62,584 nt of DNA from NCBI GenBank assembly GCA_011620265.1, contig WOZM01000079.1, positions 1 to 62,584 of the forward strand, written 5' to 3'. The stretch comes from Paracoccaceae bacterium (GTDB lineage Bacteria; Pseudomonadota; Alphaproteobacteria; Rhodobacterales; Rhodobacteraceae). The position numbers and the translations under genes were made by a program. The notes beneath the pieces are model-generated. The model worked only from the letters and a program-made list of their open reading frames with translations. It searched no databases and was not told the origin of the DNA. How positions within the stretch are numbered: position 1 is the first letter of the stretch; each line of letters opens with the position of its first letter. Below, piece by piece: positions 49,890-58,772 of the stretch.

Positions 49890-50806
49890 GTCCGGTCGAT
49901 CAAGGTCTGGCATGTGGAATACCGGCATTTCGAGAACCGCCATGGTGTCAAAAGACCTATATCGGGGAGGAGACGCCAGATCTCCTTGAGCGTCTCGATA
50001 ATCTCAAGGATCTTCGTGACCGGATCGAGGAGCGCCGACGGCACCGCACCCGGCTTATCCGTATCCTGCGCGCCGAAGGCTATCTCAGCACTGACGCGAC
50101 CACCGGCAGCCTGCTTTCGGCCATGGCCACCGCAGGCGTGTTCCGGCTTGGCGGAGCGATCGTCGGCACCAATGCCTTCCGGTTCTACGAAGGCGTACTC
50201 GGTGTACGTCTCGGCTTCGACCAGATGGCGCAGACTGGCGACATCGACATCGCGAGCTTCGAACGGCTGTCGCTGGCCTTGGAAGACACAGTCACACCGC
50301 CCTTGCAGAAGATCCTCGGCGAGTTCGAGTTCGACGAAGTCCCGGCTCTTCGCAATGAAGGTGTCTGGCGCTGGCGACAGACGCGGAACGACCTCCCGGT
50401 CGAGTTTCTGACTCCGTCCTTCGACGAGACGGAAGGGACGCGCCCGCTCGCAGCCCTCGGCACCTATGCCAAAGCCCTCAACCACCTGAACTACCTGATC
50501 GCCGAGCCCATCCCCGCTGTGGCGCTTTACCGCAGCGGAATCCTTGTGCAGGTGCCCCGGCCCGAGCGCTTTGCTATTCATAAACTCATCGTGGCGGACC
50601 GCCGACGCGACGGGCCGGACAGCCTGAAAGCGGTCAAGGACCGGATGCAGGCGGCGTTCCTCATCGAGGTTCTCGCCGAGGACCGGCCGGATGAACTGGC
50701 CGAGGCTTACGAAGATGCAAAGTCGATGGGGTCGAGGTGGCGTGAGCGGCTGACAAAATCTCTAGGACGCGTTCCAGAGGCTCGGGAACGTCTCGATCGG
50801 CTGTGA
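49890..50806 (+). pseudogene. Frameshifted, N-terminally truncated nucleotidyltransferase-fold gene (GSU2403-like, NTP_transf_8)
   Basis: From about 49950 one frame reads KTYIGEETPDLLERLDNLKD, RAEGYLSTDATTGSLLSAMA, VGTNAFRFYEGVLGVRL and QTGDIDIASFERLSLAL, and continues to a normal C-terminus at 50806. This matches the GSU2403-type nucleotidyltransferase fold, whose DID motif is present. The preceding conserved piece VEYRHFENRHGVK is in the next frame, so a one-base slip lies near 49945. Most of the usual N-terminal region is missing. The gene is foreign to the uronate pathway and marks the right edge of the island. A truncated product from a late start cannot be excluded. Confidence 0.6.
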
Positions 50807-51093
50807 GCGGGCATTTGCGCTGATACTGGGCGCTGGATTGCATACCCTCTGGCGAAGGTGATGCGGCCGTCCGCGACATTCAATACGGTGGTGGACGGGG
50901 TGAAAGCCAAGTAAACCCGATCCGCATACGGGCGAGTGCGGGAGGCGCAGATCGGGAAACCGGAGGAATTGATCGGCATCGGCGGACGCTGGCGGACGGT
51001 TCCTCCTTCGCCGCCGCTGCGGCGCGGGCGCCGGCGATGCGCCGGATCGCGGTGCCGGGCGCTGCCCCGCGCCGATTCCGGACGGGCTGACGC
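50807..51093. other. Gap before the PQQ two-component genes, unassigned minus-strand frame
   Basis: No gene can be supported. A minus-strand frame around 50830-50950 reads protein-like sequence (YADRVYLAFTPSTTVLN), which could be a remnant, but I could not match it to a family. The promoter of the histidine kinase gene must lie here. Confidence 0.4.
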
Positions 51094-52683
51094 ATGAGGC
51101 TTCGCGACACCTCCCTCAAGGTCAGGCTCGGGCTCGGCGCCGGCCTGATCGCGCTCGTCGCCATCGCGGCAAGCGCGCTGATGGTCTACGGCATCGGCCG
51201 GACCGAGCGCCCCCTGGGCGCGGTGCTGGCGGCGGAGAAGCGGATCCAGCACTATTCCGCGCTCGCCGCGCAGGTCGGCACCTTCCTCGTCGTCGCCATC
51301 GAGGCCGGGCAGTCGGGCCTCGCCGCGCCCGAACGGCAGGAGCGGCTCGCCCCGCTCGCCGAGGCGACGCTGCAGACCTTCCGCCTGATGCGGTCGGATC
51401 TGGAAGCCGACGTGGCGGCCGCCGGGGATCTCGGCCTCGACCAGCAGTCCGAGCGCGCGTCCCGCAGCCTCGGCATCGCGCGGATGGAGGCGCTGTTCCG
51501 CTCGGCCGTCGCCCGCCTTTCGGACCCGGCGGTCGATGCGCGGCAGACGCCGGTCCGCGCCGTCGTCGACGATTTTTCCCGGCAGTTCGACCAGCTTCTG
51601 AACGCATCTGTCGGCGAAGAGCTGCGGGCGCGGAACGCGGTGCTTGCCGACATCGCCGCGCTGCGGGTCACGCTCACCGGCTGGGCCGTGGCGATGGGGG
51701 CGGCCGCGGTGCTGCTGATCCTGACCTATCATTTCGGGATCCTCCGGCCGCAGCTGCGCCGCCTCGACCAGCTTCGCGCGGCCTCAGAAGGGATCGGGCG
51801 CCAGGACTTCGCGGTATCGCTCCCGGAAGACAGCGATGACGAGATCGGCCGCCTGTTCCGGCAGACGAACGCCACCGCCGCCGCGCTTGCCGACCGCAAG
51901 GCCGAGGTCGAGCGGCAATGGGCGCACCTCAACGAGACGATCGCTGAGCAGACGAGGGAACTGACCGAGAAGAACCGCCGCCTGGCCGAGATCGACGCCG
52001 ACCGCCGCCGGTTCTTCGCCGATATCGGCCACGAGTTGCGCACGCCGCTGACCGTCATCCTGATGGAATCGGAAATCGGCAAGCGCGGCGGATCGGGCCC
52101 CGAGGCCTTCGAGGCGATCCACAAGCGGGCGCTCGGCCTCAACCGGCGGATGGACGACCTCTTGAGGATCGCACGGTCGGAAAGCGGACAGTTGTCGCTG
52201 AGCGAGGAGGATTTCGACCTTTGCGCCGCCGTCGCCGAGGCGGCCGACGAGACGCGGGCGCAAGTGACGCATTCCGGCATGACGCTCGAAACCGCCCTGC
52301 CCGCGGCGATGCCCGTCCACGGCGACCCGAACTGGACCCGGCAGGTCGTCGCCGCGCTCATCGGCAACGCCTTACGTCACGCGGCGGGTGCCACCGCGAT
52401 CCGCATCGTCGTTGACGAGGCCGGGGGCATGGCCCGGCTCCGCGTCCTCGACGACGGCGCCGGCATGGCGGCCGAGGACATACCGGACGCGTTTACACGC
52501 TTTGCCCAGGGTGCGGGAGATAGACGAAGGGAGGGCTTCGGAATCGGGCTTTCTCTGGTGAAATGGGTCATCGAACGGCAGGGCGGCCAGATCGACCTCC
52601 AAAGCCCGGTCCCGCGCGAGCGGGCTTTCGGACAGGGGCCGGGGGTGGAACTGACCCTGCTTCTGCCAAAGCAAGGGGACTAG
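51094..52683 (+). CDS. Sensor histidine kinase upstream of pqq genes
   Basis: The 529-residue protein has one N-terminal helix (residues about 12-34), a helical periplasmic sensor of about 155 residues and a second helix at 192-217. A HAMP segment and the dimerisation domain follow, with H313 in FFADIGHELRTPLT. The catalytic domain shows the N box (IGNALRHAAG), G1 (DDGAGMA) and G2 (GFGIGLSLV). It is 6 bp upstream of its response regulator and both precede pqqA in the same direction. Control of PQQ synthesis or of a PQQ-dependent dehydrogenase is inferred. Sensed signal unknown. Confidence 0.9.
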   Translation: MRLRDTSLKVRLGLGAGLIALVAIAASALMVYGIGRTERPLGAVLAAEKRIQHYSALAAQVGTFLVVAIEAGQSGLAAPERQERLAPLAEATLQTFRLMRSDLEADVAAAGDLGLDQQSERASRSLGIARMEALFRSAVARLSDPAVDARQTPVRAVVDDFSRQFDQLLNASVGEELRARNAVLADIAALRVTLTGWAVAMGAAAVLLILTYHFGILRPQLRRLDQLRAASEGIGRQDFAVSLPEDSDDEIGRLFRQTNATAAALADRKAEVERQWAHLNETIAEQTRELTEKNRRLAEIDADRRRFFADIGHELRTPLTVILMESEIGKRGGSGPEAFEAIHKRALGLNRRMDDLLRIARSESGQLSLSEEDFDLCAAVAEAADETRAQVTHSGMTLETALPAAMPVHGDPNWTRQVVAALIGNALRHAAGATAIRIVVDEAGGMARLRVLDDGAGMAAEDIPDAFTRFAQGAGDRRREGFGIGLSLVKWVIERQGGQIDLQSPVPRERAFGQGPGVELTLLLPKQGD

Positions 52684-52689
52684 AAAGGT

Positions 52690-53376
52690 ATGGCCGAGGA
52701 CCGGGGACCGATCCTCGTCGTCGAGGACGATGCCGACATCGCCTCCGCCCTGTCTCGGGGTCTGGCGCTGCATGGCTACGCCACGATCTGCGAGCCCCGG
52801 GTCGAGCGCGCGCTGGATCTCGTCCGCACCGCCCCGCTGCGCGCCGCCATCGTCGATGTCATGCTTGGACCCGACAGCGGCCTGACGCTGGTCCGTGACG
52901 CGCGCGCCGCGGGCTTTCGCAAGCCGATCCTGATGCTCAGCGCGCTTTCCGAAGTCGGCGACCGCAGCGAGGGACTCGGGGCCGGCGCCGACGACTACAT
53001 CGTCAAGCCGTTCTCGTTCGAGGAGCTTCTTGCCCGGCTTCAGGTCCAGGAGCGCCGGGTGGAGGAGCGCGCCGCCATGCCGGGCTTCGACCCCGCCGCC
53101 CGGACCCTGCAAGGCCGTGGCGTCCGGGTGGAGCTGACCGAGCGAGAGGCGAACCTGCTCGCGATGCTCTACCGCAATGCCGGGCGCATCCTGCCGCGCG
53201 GCGTGATCTTCGACACGCTCTGGGCCGGCGAGGGGACGAGCTCGGACAACATCGTCGATGTCTATGTCGGCTATCTGCGCAAGAAGCTCAGCCCCGCCGA
53301 AGCCTTCGGCATCGACATCCAGACGGTGCGGAATCGTGGTTTCATGCTGGTGCGCCTCGACACCCGATCCGCCTAA
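52690..53376 (+). CDS. OmpR-family response regulator
   Basis: The 228-residue protein has a receiver domain with the acidic pocket VEDDAD, phosphoacceptor D56 in AIVDVML, and K106 in DDYIVKPFS. The C-terminal winged helix of the OmpR/PhoB type contains LTEREANLLAMLYRNAG and DNIVDVYVGYLRKKL. It is paired with the preceding kinase (6-bp gap). It ends 109 bp before pqqA, whose promoter region it may control. Confidence 0.93.
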   Translation: MAEDRGPILVVEDDADIASALSRGLALHGYATICEPRVERALDLVRTAPLRAAIVDVMLGPDSGLTLVRDARAAGFRKPILMLSALSEVGDRSEGLGAGADDYIVKPFSFEELLARLQVQERRVEERAAMPGFDPAARTLQGRGVRVELTEREANLLAMLYRNAGRILPRGVIFDTLWAGEGTSSDNIVDVYVGYLRKKLSPAEAFGIDIQTVRNRGFMLVRLDTRSA

Positions 53377-53485
53377 CCGACTGATTCCGTGACGTTCTTA
53401 ATTTTTCTTAGAACATCGCGATTGATCGACTCGCCGCGCAGGCATTCCCTAGTCTCATTCGACCCGGAACCCAAAGGAGGAAACC

Positions 53486-53581
53486 ATGGCCTGGACGAAA
53501 CCCGTTCTTCGCGAAATTGCCTGCGGCATGGAAATCAACATGTACGGCCCGGACGGCGACGACGACGGCGTGCTGTTCTGA
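53486..53581 (+). CDS. pqqA: PQQ precursor peptide PqqA
   Basis: A 31-residue peptide starts at ATG 53486 after AAAGGAGG. It reads MAWTKPVLREIACGMEINMY and continues GPDGDDDGVLF. The Glu-x3-Tyr pair required for PQQ formation is E16 and Y20 (EINMY). PqqE cross-links these two residues with the help of PqqD, and the pair becomes the cofactor skeleton. The frame is too short for most gene finders. It lies 21 bp before pqqB. The aspartate-rich tail is longer than in many PqqA peptides. Confidence 0.95.
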   Translation: MAWTKPVLREIACGMEINMYGPDGDDDGVLF

Positions 53582-53602
53582 ACCCGAGGCGCGGGGCACG
53601 AT

Positions 53603-54499
53603 ATGGCGCTCCGCGCGCGCATACTCGGGGCAGCGGCCGGGGGTGGCCTGCCTCAGTGGAATTGCGGTTGCGAGAATTGCACCCTGGCGCGGACCGGGGC
53701 GATTCCGTCTCGGACCCAGTCGTCGCTCGCCTGCACCGCCGACGGCCGCAACTGGGTGATCCTGAACGCCTCGCCCGACATTCGTGAGCAGATCGCGGGC
53801 GCGCCGCCCCTCCACCCGACGGGGCTGCGCGAAAGCCCGGTGAAGGCGGTGCTCTTGACCAATGGCGATATCGACCATGTCGCGGGGCTTCTGACACTGC
53901 GCGAGAAGCAGGCCTTCACGCTCTACGCCACGCGGGAGATCCACGCGGTGCTCGCTGCCAACCCGATCTTCGCGGCCCTCGACGCGGCGCTTGTCGATCG
54001 CGTCGCGGTGGAGCTTGGAACGCCGGTGGAGATCGTGCCGGGGCTCAGGGCCGAGCTTTTCGCGGTGCCGGGAAAGGTGCCGCTCTATCTCGAAGGGGAT
54101 GAGGTGCAGACAGATCTCGAAGGCGAACAGACCGTCGGCGTCCATCTCCGGACGGCCGGCGAAAGTGCTTTCTACATCCCCGGCTGCGCGGCGCTGACCG
54201 GGACGCTCCGCCAGCGGCTCGACGGCGCCGATCTGGTCTTCTTCGACGGCACACTCTGGCAGGATGACGAGATGATCCGCGCCGGTCTCGGCCAGAAGAC
54301 CGGCCAGCGCATGGGGCATATCTCGATGAGCGGGCCAGAGGGCTCCATCGCCGCCTTCGAGGGCCTCGGCGTCGGCCGCAAGGTCTTCATCCACATGAAC
54401 AACACCAACCCGGTGCTGCGCCCCGACGCGCCCGAGCGGCGCGCGGCCGAAGCCGCCGGATGGACGATCGGAGAGGACGGAATGGAGGTGACGCCATGA
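53603..54499 (+). CDS. pqqB: PQQ biosynthesis protein PqqB
   Basis: The 298-residue metallo-beta-lactamase-fold protein has the N-terminal ILGAAAGGGLPQWNCGCENC block with the zinc-binding cysteines near residues 21-26. NASPDIREQI and LTNGDIDHVAGLL complete the PqqB pattern. It is thought to hydroxylate the tyrosine-derived part of the intermediate. It is coupled to pqqC by an ATGA overlap. Confidence 0.96.
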   Translation: MALRARILGAAAGGGLPQWNCGCENCTLARTGAIPSRTQSSLACTADGRNWVILNASPDIREQIAGAPPLHPTGLRESPVKAVLLTNGDIDHVAGLLTLREKQAFTLYATREIHAVLAANPIFAALDAALVDRVAVELGTPVEIVPGLRAELFAVPGKVPLYLEGDEVQTDLEGEQTVGVHLRTAGESAFYIPGCAALTGTLRQRLDGADLVFFDGTLWQDDEMIRAGLGQKTGQRMGHISMSGPEGSIAAFEGLGVGRKVFIHMNNTNPVLRPDAPERRAAEAAGWTIGEDGMEVTP

Positions 54500-55245
54500 C
54501 CCAATCGCGGGACGCATTCGAAGCCCGGCTGCGCCAGATCGGCGCCGACCGCTATCACGACAAGCACCCCTTCCACCACCTGCTGCATGGCGGCGGCTGC
54601 ACCCCCGACCAGGTCCGCGCCTGGGTGATCAACCGCTACTACTACCAGTCCCGCATTCCGCTGAAGGATGCCGCCTTCATGAGCCGGGTCGAGGACCCCG
54701 CGCTCCGCCGCGCCTGGCGAAGCCGGATCGAGGATCACGACGGCACGGCGGAGAACGAAGGCGGCATCCGTCGCTGGCTGCGGCTGGCCGAGGCGGTCGG
54801 CCTCGATCCCGATTATGTGGCGAGCACCGAAGGTGTCCTTCCCGCCACGCGCTTTGCGGTCGATGCCTATGTCCGCTTCGTCCGCGACAAGACCCTGCTG
54901 GAGGCCGTCGCGGCCTCGCTCACCGAGCTTTTCGCGCCGAAGATCCATGCCGAGCGGATCGAGGGGCTTTTGAAGAACTACGCCTTCGCCAACGATGCCA
55001 GCCTGTCCTATTTCCGCAACCGGCTGAAGGAGGCGCCGAAGGACGTGGCCTTTGGCCTCGCCTGGGTGCTCGACCACGCCGATACGGACGAAAAGCAGGA
55101 CGCGGCGGCGGCGGCGCTGGAATTCAAGACCGACGTCCTCTGGGCGCAGCTCGACGCGCTCCATTCGGCCTATGTCGATCCCGCCCGCATCCCTCCCGGC
55201 GCCTGGCAGCCGGGCGAGGGGCTGGCTCTGCGCGCCGCGTCATGA
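54496..55245 (+). CDS. pqqC: Pyrroloquinoline-quinone synthase PqqC
   Basis: The 249-residue protein starts at ATG 54496, overlapping pqqB. It has the PqqC blocks YHDKHPFHHLLHGGGCTPDQ, WVINRYYYQSRIPLKDA and DHDGTAENEGGIRRWL. These contain the conserved histidine, tyrosine and arginine residues of the cofactor-free oxidase pocket. It performs the final eight-electron oxidation and ring closure to PQQ. The C-terminus overlaps pqqD by 4 bp. Confidence 0.97.
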   Translation: MTQSRDAFEARLRQIGADRYHDKHPFHHLLHGGGCTPDQVRAWVINRYYYQSRIPLKDAAFMSRVEDPALRRAWRSRIEDHDGTAENEGGIRRWLRLAEAVGLDPDYVASTEGVLPATRFAVDAYVRFVRDKTLLEAVAASLTELFAPKIHAERIEGLLKNYAFANDASLSYFRNRLKEAPKDVAFGLAWVLDHADTDEKQDAAAAALEFKTDVLWAQLDALHSAYVDPARIPPGAWQPGEGLALRAAS

Positions 55246-55523
55246 CGATCGGTCCCGCCTCTGTCCCGGTCCTGCCGCGCGGGGTGCGCCTGCACCACGA
55301 CCGCGTCCGCGACACCTGGGTGCTTCTCGCGCCCGAGCGGGCGATCCGCCTCGACCCGATCGGCCATGCCGTCCTCTGCGAGGTCGACGGCACGCGCAGC
55401 TTCGGTGCCATCGTCGCCGCCCTTGCCGCGAAATACGACGCGCCACAGGACCGGATCGCCGAGGACAGCCGGGGGCTTCTCACCGGCCTTCTCAACCGCC
55501 GCATGCTGGAGCTGACAGAATGA
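55242..55523 (+). CDS. pqqD: PQQ biosynthesis peptide chaperone PqqD
   Basis: The 93-residue protein contains the family pattern PRGVRLHHDRVRDTWVLLAP, AIRLDPIGHAVLCEVDG and TGLLNRRMLEL. PqqD binds the PqqA peptide and presents it to PqqE. Both ends overlap neighbours by 4 bp (ATGA), giving a tightly coupled pqqBCDE unit. Confidence 0.94.
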   Translation: MTIGPASVPVLPRGVRLHHDRVRDTWVLLAPERAIRLDPIGHAVLCEVDGTRSFGAIVAALAAKYDAPQDRIAEDSRGLLTGLLNRRMLELTE

Positions 55524-56617
55524 CCGTGCGCCCGCCCCTCGCGATGCTGGCGGAGCTGACCCATCGCTGTCCGCTGTCCTGCCCCTATTGCTCCAATCCT
55601 CTGGACCTCGCCCGGAAGGAAACCGAGCTTTCCACCGAGGAATGGGCCGGGGCGTTCCGCCAGGCGGCCGATCTCGGGGTGCTGCATCTTCATCTTTCGG
55701 GCGGCGAACCCGCCTCGCGCCGCGATCTGGAAGAGCTGGTGGCGACCGCGCGGGGGGCGGGGCTCTACACCAACCTCATCACGTCCGGAATCGGCCTGAC
55801 CGAGCGGCGGCTGAGGGCGCTGGACGAAGCGGGGCTCGACCACGTTCAGCTTTCGCTGCAAGGCACCGATGCCGCGATGGCGGACCGGATCGGCGGCTAC
55901 CGGGGCGGGTTCGACCGCAAGATGCAGGTCGCCGGGTGGATCGCCGAGATCGGCTTTCCGCTGACGCTGAATGCCGTCGTCCACCGCCAGAACCTGCACC
56001 AGTTGCCCGAGGCGCTCGACATGGCGGTTCGCATGGGGGCGCGGCGGATCGAGGTGGCGATCGTGCAGTTCCACGGCTGGGCGATGCAGAACCGCGCCGC
56101 GCTGATGCCGACGCGCGCGCAGGCCGAAGAAGCCAGGCGCATCGTCGAGGAGGCCCGCAAGCGTCTTCTCGGCACGCTCGTCATCGACTTCGTCCCGGCC
56201 GACTATCACGAGGACTTCCCGAAATCCTGCATGGGCGGCTGGGGCTCGACCGGGCTCAACATCGCGCCGGACGGCACGGTGCTGCCCTGCCACGCCGCCC
56301 AGACGATCCCGCATCTGAGCTTCGACTCGGTGCGCGACCGCCCGCTTCGCGAGATCTGGTACAACGGCGCAGCCTTCAACGCCTATCGCGGCTACGACTG
56401 GATGCCCGAGCCCTGCCGGTCCTGCGACCGCAAGCAGATCGACCACGGCGGATGCCGCTGCCAGGCGCTGGCGCTCGCGGGCGATGCCGGCGCGACCGAC
56501 CCGGTCTGCGCAAGGTCGCCCCGGCACGCCGAGCTCCGCGCCAAGGCCGACGCCTTCGCCGCCGGATCGGACGAGACCCTGACCTATCGGTCCTTCGCGC
56601 CGGCAGAGCCTGCCTGA
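55520..56617 (+). CDS. pqqE: PqqA peptide cyclase PqqE (radical SAM)
   Basis: The 365-residue radical SAM enzyme has the motif CPLSCPYC at about residues 16-23 (CxxxCxxC) and the GGEPASRRDLEELV glycine motif. A C-terminal SPASM region holds cysteines in KSCMGGWGSTGLNIAPDG, VLPCHAAQ and EPCRSCDRKQIDHGGCRCQ. It joins E16 and Y20 of PqqA. The last 34 bp overlap the 3' end of the convergent shikimate dehydrogenase gene. No pqqF protease gene is in the window. Confidence 0.96.
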   Translation: MTVRPPLAMLAELTHRCPLSCPYCSNPLDLARKETELSTEEWAGAFRQAADLGVLHLHLSGGEPASRRDLEELVATARGAGLYTNLITSGIGLTERRLRALDEAGLDHVQLSLQGTDAAMADRIGGYRGGFDRKMQVAGWIAEIGFPLTLNAVVHRQNLHQLPEALDMAVRMGARRIEVAIVQFHGWAMQNRAALMPTRAQAEEARRIVEEARKRLLGTLVIDFVPADYHEDFPKSCMGGWGSTGLNIAPDGTVLPCHAAQTIPHLSFDSVRDRPLREIWYNGAAFNAYRGYDWMPEPCRSCDRKQIDHGGCRCQALALAGDAGATDPVCARSPRHAELRAKADAFAAGSDETLTYRSFAPAEPA

Positions 56618-57480
56618 CGCGACGGGGGCGAGCCCGGTTCCGGCGGCACAGGCGAAGGATCGGGGCCGCCCAGCATCGCGCGGAGCCGCCCGAGGTCGCC
56701 CGGCCGCCGGCCGGTGAAGATCTCGAACGCGTCGATCCCCTGATGGAAGAAGAGCTCCCACCCCGAGAGGAACCGTGCGCCCGCCGCAAGCGCCTGAGCA
56801 CGGAACGGGGTATCTGTCGGGGTATAGACCGCGTCGAAGGCCCAGACGCCTTTCGGGAAAAGCCCCTCGGGCACCGGCGAGCCGGAATAGCCGTGCATCC
56901 CGAGCGGTGTGCAGTTGATCACGCCGTCCGCGCCCGTCAGCGCGGCGAGATCGCCGGCCTGTGCAACCGTCGCGCCCGGCCCGGACTCGCTTACCGCGCG
57001 GGCGAGTGCGGCGGCCCTGGCGTTGTCCGCGTCGATCACGGTGATCCGCGTCGCAGCGAGGGCGACGAGGCCGAAGGCAACCGCCTTGCCGACGCCGCCA
57101 GCGCCGATAATCACCGCATGGCCCGGTGCCAATGCGCCGAAGGCGGCGCGATAGGCGGCGATGAAGCCGGAATAGTCGGTATTGTAGCCGCGCGGCCCCT
57201 CCGGCCCGAAGACCACGGTGTTGACCGCGCCGATCCGGGCGACGGCCGGATCGTGCACCTGGACCTTCGGCACCACCCGCTCCTTGTAGGGCAGCGTCAC
57301 GTTGATGCCGTCGCAGCTCCGCGCCGCCTCGGCGAAGACCGCGTCGAATTCCATCCCCAGGGCGGGCGGGATCAGCAGGTCGTAGCGCAGGTCGATCCCC
57401 GCGATCTTCGCGCAGGCGCGATGCAGGTCGGGCGAACGCGAGGCGCGGATGTTGTCGCCGATGAGTGCGAGGCGGATCAA
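56584..57480 (-). CDS. aroE: Shikimate dehydrogenase family protein (AroE), probably catabolic
   Basis: The 298-residue protein starts at a TTG (57480) overlapping the TRAP permease stop by 3 bp. It has the substrate-site NVTLPYKERV with the catalytic lysine, NTDYSGF with the catalytic aspartate, the NADP-binding VIIGAGGVGKAVAFGL, and NCTPLGMHG. It interconverts 3-dehydroshikimate and shikimate. Its place behind a TRAP transporter, far from other aromatic biosynthesis genes except a type II dehydroquinase at the far end of the cluster, suggests use in quinate/shikimate catabolism (inference). The C-terminus is a Pro/Gly-rich tail that overlaps pqqE. Confidence 0.9.
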   Translation of the reverse strand: MIRLALIGDNIRASRSPDLHRACAKIAGIDLRYDLLIPPALGMEFDAVFAEAARSCDGINVTLPYKERVVPKVQVHDPAVARIGAVNTVVFGPEGPRGYNTDYSGFIAAYRAAFGALAPGHAVIIGAGGVGKAVAFGLVALAATRITVIDADNARAAALARAVSESGPGATVAQAGDLAALTGADGVINCTPLGMHGYSGSPVPEGLFPKGVWAFDAVYTPTDTPFRAQALAAGARFLSGWELFFHQGIDAFEIFTGRRPGDLGRLRAMLGGPDPSPVPPEPGSPPSRQAGSAGAKDR

Positions 57481-58772
57481 CCCTCGTACCCCATGAGGCG
57501 CGGCAGGAAGAGGACGATGCCGGGAAAGAGGATCATCGCGAGAAGGGCTGCGACAAGGACGACGAGGAACGGCCAGACCTCGGCGATGATCTCGCGAAGC
57601 GAGATTCCGGTCACCGCGTTGATGACGAAGAGAAGGATCCCGTAAGGCGGCGTGATCAGTCCGATCATGCAGTTGACGACCGCGACAACGCCGAAATGCA
57701 CGAGGTCGATCCCAAGCCCTCGGCAGGTCGGCAGGAAGAGCGGGATGATGACGAGAATGATCGTGGTGGCATCCAGAAAGCAGCCAAGCACGAGGAAGAT
57801 GAGGTTCACGGCCAGAAGGAAGGCAAGCGGCGATATGTCGATGGCGACGAGGCGGCCGGCGAGGAGCGCGGGGATGTTCTCGGACGCGACGATATAGTTG
57901 AGGATCAGCGCCCCACCGATGACGAGGCCGACGGCGGCGGAGGACCGGGCGCTTTCGACGAAGATGCGGTAGAGCGCGGAGAGGCTGAGCGCGCGGTAGA
58001 AGAGGCCGGCGAGGATCAGCGCGTAGAAGGCGGCGACGGCGGCGGCCTCGGTCGGCGTGGTGACGCCGCCGTAGATCCCGTAAAGCAGGATCGCCGGCAT
58101 CAGGAGCGCGGGGAACGCATTGGCGGTCCGGCGCGGCAGATCGCGGAGCGGCACCGGCTCTTCCACCGCGAAGCCGCGCCGGTGCGACAACCAGGTGTTC
58201 ATGCCCATCAGCACCGCCCCCATCAGGAGGCCCGGAAGGATGCCGCCAAGGAAGAGGTAGCCGATGGAGGCGTTCGAGACGAGCGCGTAGAGCACCATCG
58301 GGATCGAGGGCGGGATGATCGGGCCGATCGTGGCCGAAGCCGCGGTGATCGCGGCGGCATAGCCCGCAGGATAGCGCCCGTCCTTGCGCATCATGTCGAT
58401 GATGATCCTGCCGATTCCGGCGGCATCCGCGACGGCCGACCCCGACATGCCGGAAAAGATCAGCGAGGCCATGACGTTCACATGGCCCATGCCGCCCTTG
58501 AACCGTCCCACGGTCGCCACGCAGAAACCCAGGAGCCGGTCGGTGATCGTGCCGGCATTCATGATGTTCGCGGCAACGATGAAGAGCGGCACGGCGAGCA
58601 GCAGGAAGCTTTGATAGATCCCGTCGAGAAGATTCTTGCCGACGATGCCGATGCCCTGGCCCGCCGCGCCGACATAGACCATCGAGGCGACGAGGATCGC
58701 ATAGGCCACCGGCACACCGATCCCGGCGAGGAGGAACAGCGAACCGACGCAGAGGAGAAGCTCCACGCTCAT
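57477..58772 (-). CDS. TRAP transporter large permease (DctM family)
   Basis: The 431-residue polytopic protein starts at ATG 58772, overlapping the DctQ stop by 4 bp. DctM blocks include IFSGMSGSAVADAAGIG, SATIGPIIPPSIPMVLYAL and GLITPPYGILLFVINAVTG. It belongs to the DctQ-DctM-AroE operon. With the binding protein at 59341 it forms a complete TRAP system, probably for a cyclic hydroxy-acid such as quinate or shikimate (inference from aroE and aroQ). Confidence 0.93.
   Translation of the reverse strand: MSVELLLCVGSLFLLAGIGVPVAYAILVASMVYVGAAGQGIGIVGKNLLDGIYQSFLLLAVPLFIVAANIMNAGTITDRLLGFCVATVGRFKGGMGHVNVMASLIFSGMSGSAVADAAGIGRIIIDMMRKDGRYPAGYAAAITAASATIGPIIPPSIPMVLYALVSNASIGYLFLGGILPGLLMGAVLMGMNTWLSHRRGFAVEEPVPLRDLPRRTANAFPALLMPAILLYGIYGGVTTPTEAAAVAAFYALILAGLFYRALSLSALYRIFVESARSSAAVGLVIGGALILNYIVASENIPALLAGRLVAIDISPLAFLLAVNLIFLVLGCFLDATTIILVIIPLFLPTCRGLGIDLVHFGVVAVVNCMIGLITPPYGILLFVINAVTGISLREIIAEVWPFLVVLVAALLAMILFPGIVLFLPRLMGYEG

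Noticed and set aside
53394-53414. GTTCT...AGAAC inverted repeat as terminator of the response regulator gene
   Set aside because: The stem is only 5 bp with an 11-base T-rich loop and no trailing T run; too weak to call.
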